64,000 nt of DNA, taken from contig OX459110.1 in the NCBI GenBank assembly GCA_949775045.1, forward strand, positions 10,797,741 to 10,861,740, read 5' to 3'. The position numbers were made by a program, and so were the translations under genes. Every line of letters starts with the position of its first letter. Position 1 is the stretch's first letter. Of the stretch, positions 21,787-33,849 are shown piece by piece. The stretch is from Metridium senile. Taxonomy: Eukaryota; Cnidaria; Anthozoa; Actiniaria; Metridiidae. Below the pieces are notes generated by a model, which did no database searches, had not been told where the DNA came from, and worked only from the letters and a program-made list of their open reading frames with translations.

Positions 21787-22006
21787 GTAAGGACCCGGGC
21801 AAACGGTTTCAACATTTGCTTCAACATCCGTTCGATTTTGTTGAATGGCAATGTTTAAACGCGCTTTTAAACTCTTTCAACATAAAACGTTTTGAATCGC
21901 TGTTGGAATATTACGGTAAAAAGCGTTTAACTCCGTTAACATATGCCATTCTACAAAATCGAACGGATGTTGAAGCAAATGCTGAAACCGTTTGCCCGGG
22001 CCTTAA
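21787..22006. mobile_element. TTAA-type MITE with ~50-bp TIRs (cccgggcaaacggtttcaac)
   Basis: ggacccgggcaaacggtttc + aacatttgcttcaacatccg + ttcgattttgt at the left is mirrored at the right. The flanks are gtaa (left) and TTAA (right), compatible with a piggyBac-like TTAA target with one base changed. The 139-codon frame that spans it (21606-22025) is therefore not a gene. Confidence 0.85.
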
Positions 22007-22196
22007 TTCGATATTTTCCCAATAAAGTTGCAGGCAGTTATACAAAATTACTCAGGTTAGGAACTGAAATTAACATGAGTTAATGTGCCCTTTTAACGAT
22101 TTTAAATTCTTTCGACTGAGAAAAGGCGTCTTTTTCATTGGACTTCCGTTTATAACAAGGATAACTGTTATTAAAGCCGTAAATTGCCATCCTCAT

Positions 22197-22304
22197 CCCC
22201 AGGCTCTCCCTTCTCGCTTTTTTTCAAAATGGCGGCATTCGAAAGGAAGGCTCAACACTTGGAATGCCACCATTTTGAAAAAAAATGAGAAGGGAGCCTG
22301 GGGA
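22197..22304. mobile_element. Hairpin MITE (ccccaggctctcccttctcg)
   Basis: A 43-bp arm (ccccaggctctcccttctcg ... caaaatggcggcattc) is mirrored by gaatgccaccattttgaaaa ... gagaagggagcctgggga; only ~20 bp separate the arms. Confidence 0.82.
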
Positions 22305-22538
22305 CCAGGTTGGTTATTTGCCATATTTGGAGGGTATGTATAGCAAGAAAACCAGAATGCATGGGGGCCCCCACTTTGTATTGCATATTTCAAACCTCTA
22401 TTGAGCAATAAGTAACCAAAAAAAATTTGAGAATAATGTCATTGGTAATATTATTTCAAATGAATTACTTTAACCACTACACGAATAGGATCATGTTTAT
22501 TTGAAGTACTTTTACATACTACATTTGATTGAAGTATA

Positions 22539-22833
22539 TACACCCTTTCCGAGAAACTTTGTCACACGTGAAGTGAAAAGCCTACGATCTAGTAGCGCAG
22601 TGGATTATAGGTTACCTATGTAGACTTTATTAGAACGCAGGGTGTGATTTCATGGCAACATTGCTACACTTTTCAATATGTTATTGAGAAATGTCCATTT
22701 TGACTTGAACTTGACTTTGAACAACAAGAAAGGCGTTCCGAATGCACATTAAGTTTCTGAACTGATCCATGATCCTTTGCGCCACTAGCTTGTGTGCTTT
22801 TCACGGGTGACAACATTTCTCGGAAAGGGTGTA
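22539..22833. mobile_element. TA-flanked MITE (caccctttccgagaaa TIR)
   Basis: TA-caccctttccgagaaacttt gtcac at the left is mirrored by gtgacaacatttctcggaaa gggtg-TA at the right (295 bp). Tc1/mariner-like by its TA target. Confidence 0.87.
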
Positions 22834-23034
22834 TAGTTTCTTTTCCTCGATTATCTATATTATTTACATATAATTCATATTTGATTCGTTTCATTGTATT
22901 GATGTTGATTTATTATTGCTACATTCAGTGATTTGTACTAGTTTACAAGAATAATATTGTACACCATAAGTATACGTGTACATTTTGAATTATAATATTT
23001 TGAAGATTTAGTAAATATACTAATAGTATTTAGT

Positions 23035-23165
23035 AAAACGAATTTCTTCTTGTTCCTTTCTAAATTACCCAAAGCGAATGCCTCCGCCGTTCAGCGTAGA
23101 TGGGTGCCTTCGAAGGTTTCGCGGAACGGTGGAGGCATTGTTTGGGTAATAAGCAGAAATTCGTA
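23035..23165. mobile_element. Inner palindrome fragment of the 11592-11864 MITE type
   Basis: ctaaattacccaaagcgaat ... gcattgtttgggtaataagc is an inverted pair matching the interior of 11592-11864, followed by caatcgccaatcgccgttcg. A partial copy. Confidence 0.65.
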
Positions 23166-23169
23166 TTAC

Positions 23170-24330
23170 CCACAGTTCCTTTCGGTCGTGCAATCGCCAA
23201 TCGCCGTTCGTAACCTTCAGTGAACAAAACCCCGTTGATTACTGATGCTATCAAAGAATGATTATGATAATGGTGGTGATGTTAATGATGATGGCGATGA
23301 GAATCATAATGATGATCGATGAAGATGAACCTTTTTTGAATTTGGTGTTATCGAAATCTTCGTTTAGATTGATCGCGCTGTTTTATACATTTTTTTATAT
23401 ATATCCAATATACTTCCGTTTAATTTATTGGACATATGATATTTCAAGTGGGATAACCTTCAGTGAGGTCTCTACATATTGCCTTAAGATATTTTTTCCC
23501 ATTAGAACCCACGCTATCTGAAGGCAATATAATAAGATAATCTTGAAGATGTATTTTTCATAACAATATGTAGTTTTTTTACTCTATTTACAATAATAAC
23601 GATTCAAACACAAATAGGCAATGTGCACAAACGCCATTTTCTAAAACAAAGCATGGCGGGAAACGGAGCCCGTGCGCTATATCATGCCCGTTAAAATAAT
23701 TCACAATTTTTGACGTTTTATATATATATCTTTTTCTAAAATTCTTGTAGTTTTTATAGAGAAAACAGAAAACTGATTTTAGGATTTATTTTAGCGAGCA
23801 TAAAAAGTGAAAGTACATTGCATCACACTACTCTAAAAATACGTAACAGGAACAACTTACGTAACCATGGCTAAAGCACTAACTCATCTTGTAGCCTGCG
23901 TAGCAAGCGTTCCTATTTGGGGAAGGGGAAAAAGCGACTGTTTTTGGATAGCTGGGTTATCAATTTGGCAGCGAGAAACCTTTTTGCACTCAGTCGGTAA
24001 CAAAGTTACCCCAAAGCAACTGCTTAGATAAGTGGCATTATAATGTCGTTAAGCCTTGAAGACAGTAATAGTTTGCTTTGAATCGTTAAAGAATTAATGA
24101 ATTGCGATTTACCGCGCTAGAGGAAGTTGGTAGTCATTATCTATTAAGAGGCCAAAGCATCTATGATGAGACTAAAATGAACAATTAGATTGAATGACAA
24201 AGCAAGAAAAGTGCGTCCAAAATACCAAACAAATAACACGGAAGACAAATGAGGAAATGGAAAACATCTTATGACAACTAGCAAAAGATTTTCTCTCGTC
24301 AATCAACAGTTAAACGTAAATAGGAAACAT
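23170..24330. other. Intergenic, no gene seen
   Basis: There are scattered short open frames only (one at 23258-23521 is a low-complexity Met-rich start followed by AT-rich sequence). No splice-bounded exon or family motif was recognised. Confidence 0.5.
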
Positions 24331-24334
24331 TATT

Positions 24335-25320
24335 TTCTTTTTTTTCTGTACTTGGCGAGTACAGTGGAAAAAGTAGTGTCTCCTAGCAGGAGAACTGTTT
24401 ATTTTTTTCTGTTCTTGGCGAGTACAGTGGAAAAAAGTAGCGTCTCCTAGCAGAAGAACTGTTTGCTGTATTTACATGAAAGGCTATGTTTGTATAATCA
24501 ATAGTTATTAAGTTAATATCAAGATATTAGCTATTAATATTATAGTGGAAAAAGTAGCGGCTCTCCTAGCAGAAGAACTGTACGTTGCATTTACATGAAA
24601 GTACTGTTTGTATAATCAATAGATATTAAGGTGACTGGCTACTTTTAGAAATAATGTTAAACTTTTCTTTATACTACGATTTTTTAATGTGAAATTTAAT
24701 GCTGATTCCACAAATGCATAGAAAAATGGGGTGTCCCGAGCTCATTTCCGAGATAATCAGCATTTAATGAACGCCTACGCGCGAGATTTTGAAGAAAAAC
24801 CTGCGAAAACTGAAGCGATATGAAAAAATCACAACTCATATGAATTCATACTATATCAAGCACAAATGCCGGGAAATGAATCATTCTACAATACAACATG
24901 GATGGGTTTGAATAAAAGACAAAGAAATACCTTGATCGGACATATTTCGTCCTTTCATGATCAGTGCTTTCAAAACTTGCATGAAGTCGGACAAAAAATA
25001 CTACGAAAATCAATTTTTTTGTATGTTAGAGAAATTAATTTTTTTTTTTAATTTGATATAACGTAGATTTTATTAGGTTCTTTCAACTAAGCATAAAAAC
25101 AAAAGTATAGAGTCCCGCGCAAAATTCGAGGGTTTTGCCCTGTTGAAGCTCAAAACGTGTATGGTTCCTAAATAAAAATTTGTATTTTATTCAGCGGTTT
25201 TTGTGCGCGCGTACATCGTGGGCTCGAATCGAACGTTCAAAAGCGTTCAAAGTAGCCAGTCACCTTAAGATAATATCAAGCTATTAGCTTTTAATAGTAT
25301 ATATAATGTTTTATGTAGCG
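24335..25320. repeat. Tandem repeat interrupted by the 24630-25264 transposon
   Basis: ggcgagtacagtggaaaaag + tagcgtctcctagcagaaga occurs at ~24355, ~24418 and (partly) 24545. The longer unit continues ...tataatcaatagttattaag ttaatatcaagatattagct. The third copy is split: its left half ends at 24629 (atagatattaa) and its right half resumes at 25265 (ttaagataatatcaagctat). Confidence 0.85.
24630..25264. mobile_element. Non-autonomous piggyBac-like element, TTAA duplications, copy 1
   Basis: TTAA-ggtgactggctacttt ... aaagtagccagtcacc-TTAA, 635 bp, with perfect 16-bp terminal inverted repeats and an exact TTAA duplication. No transposase is encoded. TTAA targeting is the hallmark of piggyBac. 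The empty target can be read from the neighbouring repeat copy. Confidence 0.87.
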
Positions 25321-25630
25321 TCAGTTTTAATTAGAGTTTACTAGCGTGTCATAAATTTAAGCATTTCTCAATTACCGACCGTCGATGTTGTTTTTCTCCG
25401 AAACCTAATTATGATCCACAAGGTCTTTAAATAGACCTCGCCTTTAGCTATATAGGAAGCATCGTCTACTCTGTTGACTAATAGAATGTACTAAATGCCT
25501 ATAAGTACTTAACTTTCGCCAACTATTATCTCGAACATCTAGTTCATGTATTAAACTACAAGAGTTTCAATTCTAATGGCTTCAGGATACTTGTTTTGCA
25601 TATGCGGAACATTTAGTGAATAGTATCAAT

Positions 25631-26600
25631 AATCACTGCGCGGTTTCTACTCTAATATACTCATCTTAAATTTCTATTTCCAAATGCAACTATGATGGTA
25701 CTTTTTGTTGTTGCTACTCTGTTCAGATTAGATTTCTTTTGTTTTGATTTTTGTTATTCCTAACTGATATCATACATCGCGCGCAATACTTATTTGTTTG
25801 TTTGTAATAGTATTCAGCTTATGATTCCCCTACGTACCAATTTCATTTTCAATTTATATATCTATATAGATAATCACTGCGCGGTTTCTACTCTAATATA
25901 GTCATCTTAGATTTCTATTTCCAAAAGCAACTATGGTGTTACTTTTTGTTGTTTCTGTTGTTTACGTTTCTGTGCAGATTCGATTTCTTTTGTTTGGATT
26001 TTTGTTATTCCAAACTGATATCATACATTGCGCGGAATACTTATTTGTTTGTTTGTAATCGAATTCAGCTTATGGTTGTTCTCCTACTAATTTCACTTTC
26101 CTTTTATATATCTATATAGATTATCACTGCGCGGTTTCTACTCTAATACCCTCATCTTAGATTTCTATTTCCAAATGGAACTATGGTGTTACTTTTTGTT
26201 GTTGTTTTGTTGTTTACGTTTCTGTGCAGATTTGATTTCTTTTGTTTGGATTTTTGTTATTCCAAACATATATCATACATTGCGCGCAATACTTATTTGT
26301 TTGTTTGTAATCGTATTCAGCTTATGGTTGTTCTCCTACCAATTTCACTTTCAATTTATATATCTATATAGATAATCACTGCGCGGTTTCTACTCTAATA
26401 CCCTAATCTTAGATTTCTATTTCCAAATGGAACTATGGTGATACTTTTTGTTGTTGTTTTGTTGTTTACTATTCTGTGCAGATTATATTTCTTTTGTTTG
26501 GATTTTTGTTATTCCAAACATATATCATACATCGCGCGCAATACTAATTTGTTTGTTTGTAATCGTATTCAGCTTATATTCCCCTACCAATTTCACCACC
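25631..26600. repeat. ~250-bp tandem repeat, four copies
   Basis: aatcactgcgcggtttctac at 25631, 25872, 26123 and 26373 (spacings 241, 251, 250), each followed by atttctatttccaaa, tttcttttgtttggattttt and acttatttgtttgtttgtaa. Hydrophobic open frames inside (26175-26375, 26435-26650) repeat with the unit and end differently, so they are not supported as genes. Confidence 0.9.
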
Positions 26601-28540
26601 CAAAGTGTTTTCAATTCTTTGGCTTCTCCAGATTAGATTCCTGGTTTTGATAAATGTTACTTAATAACCGCTCTCAATGATTTTAAAGTGCAATGGTATT
26701 TTTTTCTTTGCTGTGTGTTTTTTTTTTTTAGCTTCGATTTCTGTTGACTTCCTGCATAATACTTGAGTGTAGATTTTGCTTGATTTGTTTGTAATTCTGT
26801 TGCATGCTTCTTTAGTTTAAAGATCTGTTTAGCTACTTTGTCTTCACCGCAATAATGAGAATCGGTTTAAATGCGCATTTTGAATTGTTTCGTTCTAAGA
26901 ATTTGCTTTTTGTGGCTTCAACTGCAATAACAATTGTAGTCTATGTTATTCTTTTTGTTACCTGCTACGATAAACTAACCTGCCTTTTTTACTCAGTAAT
27001 CGGATTTCAATCACAAACACGCATCCAATATTTTGAGTTTTTGTCTGCAATTCTCATACTTGCTTTTCCCTCTAAAATTTGAGTTTGTTAACTGTGTAGT
27101 CTTCACCGCAAAGAATGAGAGTATTTTCTTATGTTTTTGTTGCCTTGCTTGCTTTTTAAGTTGATATGTTCCCCACAATAACAACAGCAGATGGTGTTTT
27201 CTTGTTGCTTAAATTTTGATACATCTTAGATTTCTGTTTAAGAGAGTGCAAATAAGTTTTTGTTTGTTCCTTTGCTTTTTCAACTGATACTTTTGTTTAT
27301 TTGCTTTTGTTCCTTGTGAAACAGTGTTGCTTTTCAAGGTGTTGTCTACTCGTCATCAAAATGAGTTCTAGTTCTTTTTTTTTTGTAAGAATTGATGAAA
27401 CTGAAGAATTGATGACGGTTACAAGCCAATTTCCACTGTTGTGGCTTTTTGTTTAGCTTTCTTAATGCATTAATTTATCGAGTTATTTTTCGGTTTCGTT
27501 AAAGTTTATGTACATTGAATTTGAGTTGATGAACCACTTTTTCTCGTTTGTGCTTTTGAAGTTGTTGTTTTTCCGCCGCCATGTTTAATTTTTTTTCCCT
27601 TAATTTTAAGTGATTTTATCTAATTTCGTCAAGGCCATTGTCGACGATCGTTTCAATTTCAGTTTTAATCGGATTTTCATTACATTTTCAATTGTACTTG
27701 CTGTTGTTTTAATCATATTTGGTATTATTAAGTTTGGTTTTCAAAGTCACAAAGCGTTTGATCTTCTTTTCTCTCTCATTTCGCAAATCTTTTGAGTTTC
27801 TTAATCCATTTTAATTGGCTCTGATTTGCCGGATATTTATTTTCCTATTGGGGGGCATGTTCTGATTTCAAAGGGCGTTTTATTTCCACATGTATATCGA
27901 TACCTTTTGACTCAGAATTCTCCTTAGAATGTTGTCTTTTCCCTGATGAATATTGTGTTCATTCACTATTTTGAACTACTCATTCATTTAAGAGGTTACT
28001 TGATATCGAAAGAACAAGCCAGACAATCCACTTAAATCGTTTCGGCTTTTTGTCTCTTTCTTTAATTAGATTTTCTGATTGTTTGTCGTTTTTAGTTGCC
28101 AATCTACTTGTCTCTTTCCAATATCCACTTTGATTTCATGACCTTTCAATTTTCATTTAGATTTTTTTTGAATTTTCCTTGGATTTTCATTGCTCTTCAT
28201 TTTTCGGAAATGTTACATTGCTGTGCTTAGTGCCATGCTATTTTGAGATGATATATCAGGTTGCACTTTGCTTTTTAGATTTCTTTTTCTCCAGATGTCT
28301 TGTACAAATCAAGCACTCTACTATTGTCTTTAATTTATTTTTTCTTTACCGGTGTTTTTTTTTATAATCTTTCTGTAATTGGTGTTATTTAATGATACAA
28401 TTGTGTGCCTGCTTGGTGCGAAAGGTGTTTCTCGTTTTTGGGTCAAATGTTTGGTCAATCTTGTAGACGGGCTTGGTTGTGACAGGACCATCTTACAGCC
28501 CATTCCCGGTTCTGCAATCATTTGATATTTTTGGCTTTGG
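26600..28540. other. T-rich intergenic region downstream of the GPCR gene
   Basis: Strong T bias on the plus strand (A bias in the sense of the minus-strand GPCR gene) with many gatttctgttt/tttgtttgttt words, possibly a decayed continuation of the 250-bp repeat. No gene found. Part may be 3'UTR of the GPCR gene. Confidence 0.45.
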
Positions 28541-28547
28541 TGTGTAT

Positions 28548-29669
28548 CTAGTTATCCCGCAGGAGTACTCCTGGTTGCGACAGTGCCGAGGGGTCAATAT
28601 ACTCGATGCTATTCCTTCTGAAGCTAACCCTTGTCGTCATAGCAGCGGACCTTAGGCTTGAGTTAGTACTATGTCCTCTGGGATAGGTAGCTGACTGCGT
28701 CTTCTCATACCACGGTAATAAGCCCTTGAGACCGTTCTTGTAGTTCTCGTTAAACACAAAGTAGATAATAGGTGTTATTGCGCAGTTGCTATAAGCCAGG
28801 GCGGTAACTATTATCTGCGATCTCATTAGGTTACATGGAGGTTTGAAGTTATAATGATAAATAATTAAGACTGTGCTCAACTTCTCTGGTGTCCAACAGA
28901 CGAAGAAAGCCAACACTACGGTCATTACCATTCTGAATGTATTCACGATTCGTTTCTGTCGGTTGATGATCATGTGACCGTATCTGGTACCAGGTATTCG
29001 TTGTTTCTTTAGCTTGTAGATGATGATGCAATAGAGCAGCGTTATGGTACTAAGAGGGAATGAGTAGAACAGTAGAAATATAGCCACATAGAGTCTTTTA
29101 GTGACCTTCGAGTTGTCCAAAGGCGCCCAGGAATAAGTACAGATATCACGATCTTTCTTTTCAAACACTTTAAAATTGACCAAGTACGGGGCGTGAAACA
29201 TCACAGCCAAGAACCATGTGACTGTGATGATAATGAAACAGCGTCGTGTGCTTCTGATCGCTGCTCTCATAGGACGTATGACGGCATAAAACCTCTCTAA
29301 AGCCACCAACACCAGACTATGTATTGACACCATTAGACTTATATCAATAACAAAAGGCACAAGTTTGCACATGAACGCACCAAATGACCCTTTGATGATC
29401 CACGTAGAATCCCCTTCGTAGATCTGTACCATTATATGAGGAACTAGGAATATAGGTACCATGAAATCTGCAAAAGCCATGTTCGCGATGAAGAAATTAG
29501 CTGGGGTCCTTAGCGATCTGTTCTTATATACTATGGCGATCACTAGAAAGTTACAAGTAACTCCGAGCAGCAAGACTATGGAATAGAAGATTGTCTCGAC
29601 GACTTGAACAGGAAAAGTTGATGTTGTGCTACAAGATGATGCGTCGGTGGTATTGTTCGCATGCACCAT
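28548..29669 (-). CDS. Class A GPCR, neuropeptide-receptor-like
   Basis: Single-exon gene of 373 aa from the ATG at 29669 (gtcatCATGG context). The frame stays open for 54 more codons upstream, but only from a TTG. Two overlapping sequons (N5, N6) sit in the N-terminus. TM1 is near 26-47 with N40, and TM2 has the conserved Asp (MAFADF, D68). C101 before TM3 and C177 in loop 2 can form the standard disulfide. ERF at 125-127 replaces DRY. TM6 has CWTP (258-261), and TM7 ends TPIIY (299-303) instead of NPxxY. A Ser/Arg-rich cytoplasmic tail of ~65 residues follows. The sequence FVIDISLMVSIHSLVLVALE resembles neuropeptide (RFamide, galanin, QRFP-type) receptors. It would sit in the plasma membrane and couple to G proteins; the ligand is unknown. 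Confidence 0.9.
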   Translation of the reverse strand: MVHANNTTDASSCSTTSTFPVQVVETIFYSIVLLLGVTCNFLVIAIVYKNRSLRTPANFFIANMAFADFMVPIFLVPHIMVQIYEGDSTWIIKGSFGAFMCKLVPFVIDISLMVSIHSLVLVALERFYAVIRPMRAAIRSTRRCFIIITVTWFLAVMFHAPYLVNFKVFEKKDRDICTYSWAPLDNSKVTKRLYVAIFLLFYSFPLSTITLLYCIIIYKLKKQRIPGTRYGHMIINRQKRIVNTFRMVMTVVLAFFVCWTPEKLSTVLIIYHYNFKPPCNLMRSQIIVTALAYSNCAITPIIYFVFNENYKNGLKGLLPWYEKTQSATYPRGHSTNSSLRSAAMTTRVSFRRNSIEYIDPSALSQPGVLLRDN

Positions 29670-29889
29670 GATGACGCTAGACAGTCGCTCACAGAACAAA
29701 TGGTTGGTATGCAAACAGTTCTTTGAGACGTTGAAATTTCCAAGGGCGTGGCTTGCTTTTACAAGTCGCAGTAATATTGGTGACTGTATATAGGCCAACC
29801 GAAAGAACCAAAAATAATCGCTAATCTTCAAAGTTATCCGACGAACTGATACTCGAACTTAACTTTCCATTTTAAGAAAACTATCTTGT

Positions 29890-30410
29890 TTTTAAGTGAT
29901 AATCCCGAGAGGAAATTAACACGAGTATACGATCAAAGATTCGAAAATGGTCTAAAACTCGAGAATGGCAAAACGGAATCTCGAGAATGATCAAACGTTC
30001 TCTTGTGGAATTTTAGAGAGGAATTGTAGGAATCGCTTTGTAATATACAGGTCCAGAATATGAAAGAGATCCCTCAAAAGTATCTGATTTGCAAGTGATC
30101 CTGTGAAATGTTGCAGAGGAAATCAATGCGAGTACAGAAAACATGATCAAAGACTCGAATCGTGTACGATCGGACGTTCTTCCTTGGAATTAGAGAGAAA
30201 AAAGTAGGAATCGTTGTAAACAGTACTAATCCAGTATAGCAAAGTGTTCAGGGTTAGGGTGATCCAGTGAACTTCTGCAGATGAAATCAACGTGAATGCG
30301 ACCAAAGGTTCCAGAATGATCAAACGTTCTTCTGTGGAATAAGTTGGAGAAAACAATAGCAGTCGTTTTATAGTGTACTGATCCTGTATAGAAAAACGAT
30401 CCGGTGTGGT
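29890..30410. repeat. ~150-190-bp tandem repeat upstream of the GPCR gene, three diverged copies
   Basis: Each copy has gagaggaaattaacacgagt-type sequence, then gaatgatcaaacgttcttct, gtggaatt and gaggaattgtaggaatcg. It starts ~220 bp upstream of the GPCR ATG, so it overlaps the likely promoter/5'UTR. Short minus-strand frames here are by-products. Confidence 0.7.
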
Positions 30411-30479
30411 ATCTATGAAGAGGAAGTGCGATAGCCAAGTAAGGCCGACGGCTTTTATGGCCGACACAATGACGTCATT

Positions 30480-31290
30480 TAGACAGATTGAAGTTCCTAA
30501 TTACAGTGATGTTTTGAAGAAAACAATTAATATGGGCCCTACACTTTGGATGTCGATTTGTGTCCTTGTGGTGTGCTCAATACACTAATATCCTGTCCAT
30601 ATGATGAGAAACTAGCTCACGCACCTTAACAGCATAAATAGCTTTCAATATTATCACCGTAGAAACTTTAGATTACACCTTACTAAGGGAGTTCAGCTCC
30701 TTAATCTATCCATTTAAAGGCTCAATGCTAAGATTTCTCTACGACCCCAAGGCTTAGTTTATGTAGCAAGTTAATATATATGTTGGGTGATATGTTTGGT
30801 GTTTTTTTACCGACGTTGATGTTGTTGTTGACTATAATTTGTGTCAGTAAGGTAAAACGATCGATTAACCAGGAAACGAAAAGAGTGCTTTACCGGGGCC
30901 AACAAACAATATTTTTTTTATTATCTGATTTACTTTGTTGTCGACCCACGACAAGTCCAAATGCCAAGGGCAAAATATGAAAACTATAAGGAAGAGAATA
31001 TTACATATCTTCGTTTACGATCGCTTTAATACACCGAAAATCAAAGCATAAAGAAACAGTACTCGACACAGAATTAAAAAACCTGCAGTCTTTTGTGTTT
31101 ATGGAACTAGGATACTGATTAAGGTCCAAGTTTAATTGATATTTTGATAGCTTAGGATGATGGAGGAAGTGAGGCTTCTTTTGAATCTGAACATGATAAA
31201 ACTTTTTCTAATTGTTGTTAATGGCTGACATGGCTGAGATTTTCTGTTTGCATGCACGACGTTTTATGGCTCTTCATTTATTTGATTTAC
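30480..31290. other. Intergenic, no gene seen
   Basis: AT-rich sequence without a credible exon. A Met-start frame at 30780-30980 contains one hydrophobic stretch but has no recognisable homology or splice support. Confidence 0.45.
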
Positions 31291-31296
31291 CAAATC

Positions 31297-32420
31297 TATC
31301 AATTCATTCATACATTCTTTCATTGATTGATTCATTGATTCATCCATCCATTCGTTCATTCATCTATCTATTCATTCATCTATCCATTCTTTCATTTATT
31401 GATTCATACCTTGATTGATTCATTGATTCATTCATTCATCCATCCATCCATCCATTCATTTATCCATCCATTCATTCATTCATCCAATTGTTCTTCCGAC
31501 TCATTTATTCAGTTTCTGTTTTGCCTGCCTTCATTTATGTATGTTTTTTTATATATTTTTTCATCAAAATTGAATCGATATTCTGCGATAATTCTTGGCT
31601 TTTTTAATTACATTTTGCAATCATGTTATCTTTAGAACTTATCTTCAAATATAACTTTTAGCCGTGTATCATCGCTCGAAGAGTTTTGTAATCTTCGCCC
31701 GTAATACCGAAATGAGTGGGCGGCCATGAGGGCGAATACATGACAGAATAGAATAGCCAAGGAGTGGAACTTATATATAACATCAATATCAGCCAACCAA
31801 CCATCCATCCATTTAATAATTCATATACTATATCATGGGCTCCTGATACTATTAATTTAATTATATAATTAACATAGTTTACGTATTTATCTATTTATTT
31901 ATTCATTCATTCATCCGCGGTTTGTTCGTTGTTTTCTTTCGGTTGCTCGTCTATTTTTCTTTGACTTGTTTATTCTGCATTCGTTTATTTATTTATTCGT
32001 CCGTCCATCCATTCATTTATTGATTGCCTGATTCATTCCTTTGTTAATTCATTTGTTCATCCATCCTTTAATTCATTCATCCATTCGTACATACATACAT
32101 TCATTCATTCATTCATCCTTTAATTCATCCATTCATCTATCCATTCATTCGTACATTTATTCATTCATACATACATACATACATACATACATACATACAT
32201 ACATACATCTATCCATTCATCCATCCATCCATCCATTCATCCATCCATCCATCCGTTTAATTCATCCATCCATCTATCCATTCATTCGTACATTCACCCA
32301 TCCATTCGTACATCCATTCATTCATCTATACATTCGTTGATTCATCCATCTATCCATCCATCCATTCGTACATCCATCCATTCATCCATTCATTCTTTAA
32401 TTCATTCACTTATTCATTGT
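31297..32420. repeat. Tetranucleotide (CATT/CATC/CATA)n microsatellite field
   Basis: Main blocks are 31297-31495, 31890-31925 and 31990-32420, with a pure catacatacatacata run at 32167-32210. Unique sequence (31500-31890) separates the blocks. His/Pro/Ser open frames are artefacts. Confidence 0.95.
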
Positions 32421-33845
32421 CCATAGTTAGTTCTATTGACAATATGTACACATCACTTCATAGAATGTACATGCTATATTTACAGTATCCTCAAAAATTA
32501 AGACGTCCTATAGATAGCTTTCAATCAATTAATTAACAGTGCAGTATAATAATAGACTTGTCTCGATCCCTGCTGATCACGTTCAATATCTTATTATAAG
32601 TTAAGACAAACTTACACCTTTGAGAGAGACAAACTATAGGCACGTTTCCAAAAGGGCTGTAAGCATTACTTTGTTTTATAGTACGTTGGAAACGAGTAAG
32701 AGTCTATCCAAAGTAAACAATGTTTCCAATGCAACGTTTATGTGTGTTAGATGACGCTTATTAAGTGGAGAACAAGACACGTTCTGAAGAAGGGGCACTT
32801 ACTGATATTTCGTATAGTTATTGTACATTTTCGTTTAAATTGTTCCTTATAGAATCTGACAAAGCCTGCACTAGTTTAACTGTAAGTTACTGTACATTTT
32901 AGCTCGAACCTTTGCTTTAGAAAAATGGACGCAATAGTTTTAGGGTTTTTTAAAATAGTTAATTTAATTCACAAATGTGGATGCATCCCATAGTCGTTTA
33001 GGGGCTATAGTCAGTCAGCTTACGTTTTTAGTTTAATTGTTTTCACACAAACGCCTATGCGTCCCTAATGTAAAAATCCTTGTTACGTTCTTCATTTTTG
33101 TCTTTAGTTTAAATGTCCACCTTTTCCAAAATCTATGTACCACAAATTCTATAGATCATAACAATCTAGCTCGTTTGATCTGTGGACGTACATTTCTTAT
33201 TTGTTTAATTTATGAACAGAGCTGCAAAAAGTTTATTAAACACGCGTGTGATTGCTTGAGAAATAGTGGGAGTTGTACGTTTTAGAAATTTACAGTTTTA
33301 AAAAGAAATTAACCAGCTGGAGAAACAATCTGTTAGTCATAAAGTATCAAATAAATAACAGATAGCGGCCTACATATATTATCTCCAATCGTTTGTCTAT
33401 CTTCTTGTGAAAGATTACTGTAACAGTTTCTTATCGTGACAACATTGCGTTACTTAACTGTGCTTTTATGTCAAAGGTACTATAGTTTTAACATCCGCCA
33501 TCGTAAACTGTTGAAGAGGAACGACTAAAAACCTTGAAGATAGAAACTTTTAAACAGTGAGCAATTATTTCATTCTAATCAAACCATCTTTGTTGCTTTA
33601 ATTTTCTTCGTTAATTTTTGAGACATTCTTAAATTCCCATTTCTCGATCACAGTCAAAAGTCAGCTTATGCACTGCACAAAAAGAACATGCAACAGCGTA
33701 CGCCTTAAAAACTTTATTGTGTAGATTTTAAAACAAAAACGCGGTGCCTCTTTCCCTGTTCGTCTGAAATCAAAGCTTCACAATACGAAAAACATGACAA
33801 AAATGGGCAGGGTGAGGACAAGTAGGTCTACAGTAGTATAGAGAA
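32421..33845. other. Intergenic, no gene seen
   Basis: Moderately AT-rich unique-looking sequence. A frame at 33037-33285 is Cys/Phe-rich but has no start context, splice sites or homology I recognise. Confidence 0.45.
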
Positions 33846-33849
33846 GTAT

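Noticed and set aside
21606..22025. 139-codon apparent gene
   Set aside because: Most of it is an inverted-repeat transposon with 50-bp arms; the rest is a long-unit tandem repeat whose other copies are frame-broken.
26175..26650. Pair of small hydrophobic membrane proteins
   Set aside because: They repeat with the 250-bp tandem unit, occur in two overlapping frames and have different ends in each copy.
28548..29831. GPCR starting 54 codons further upstream
   Set aside because: The upstream frame begins with TTG, not ATG; the ATG at 29669 has good context and gives a normal N-terminus with sequons.
33036..33290. Cys/Phe-rich 82-codon frame
   Set aside because: No ATG context, splice sites, repeats or recognisable motif; expected by chance at this base composition.
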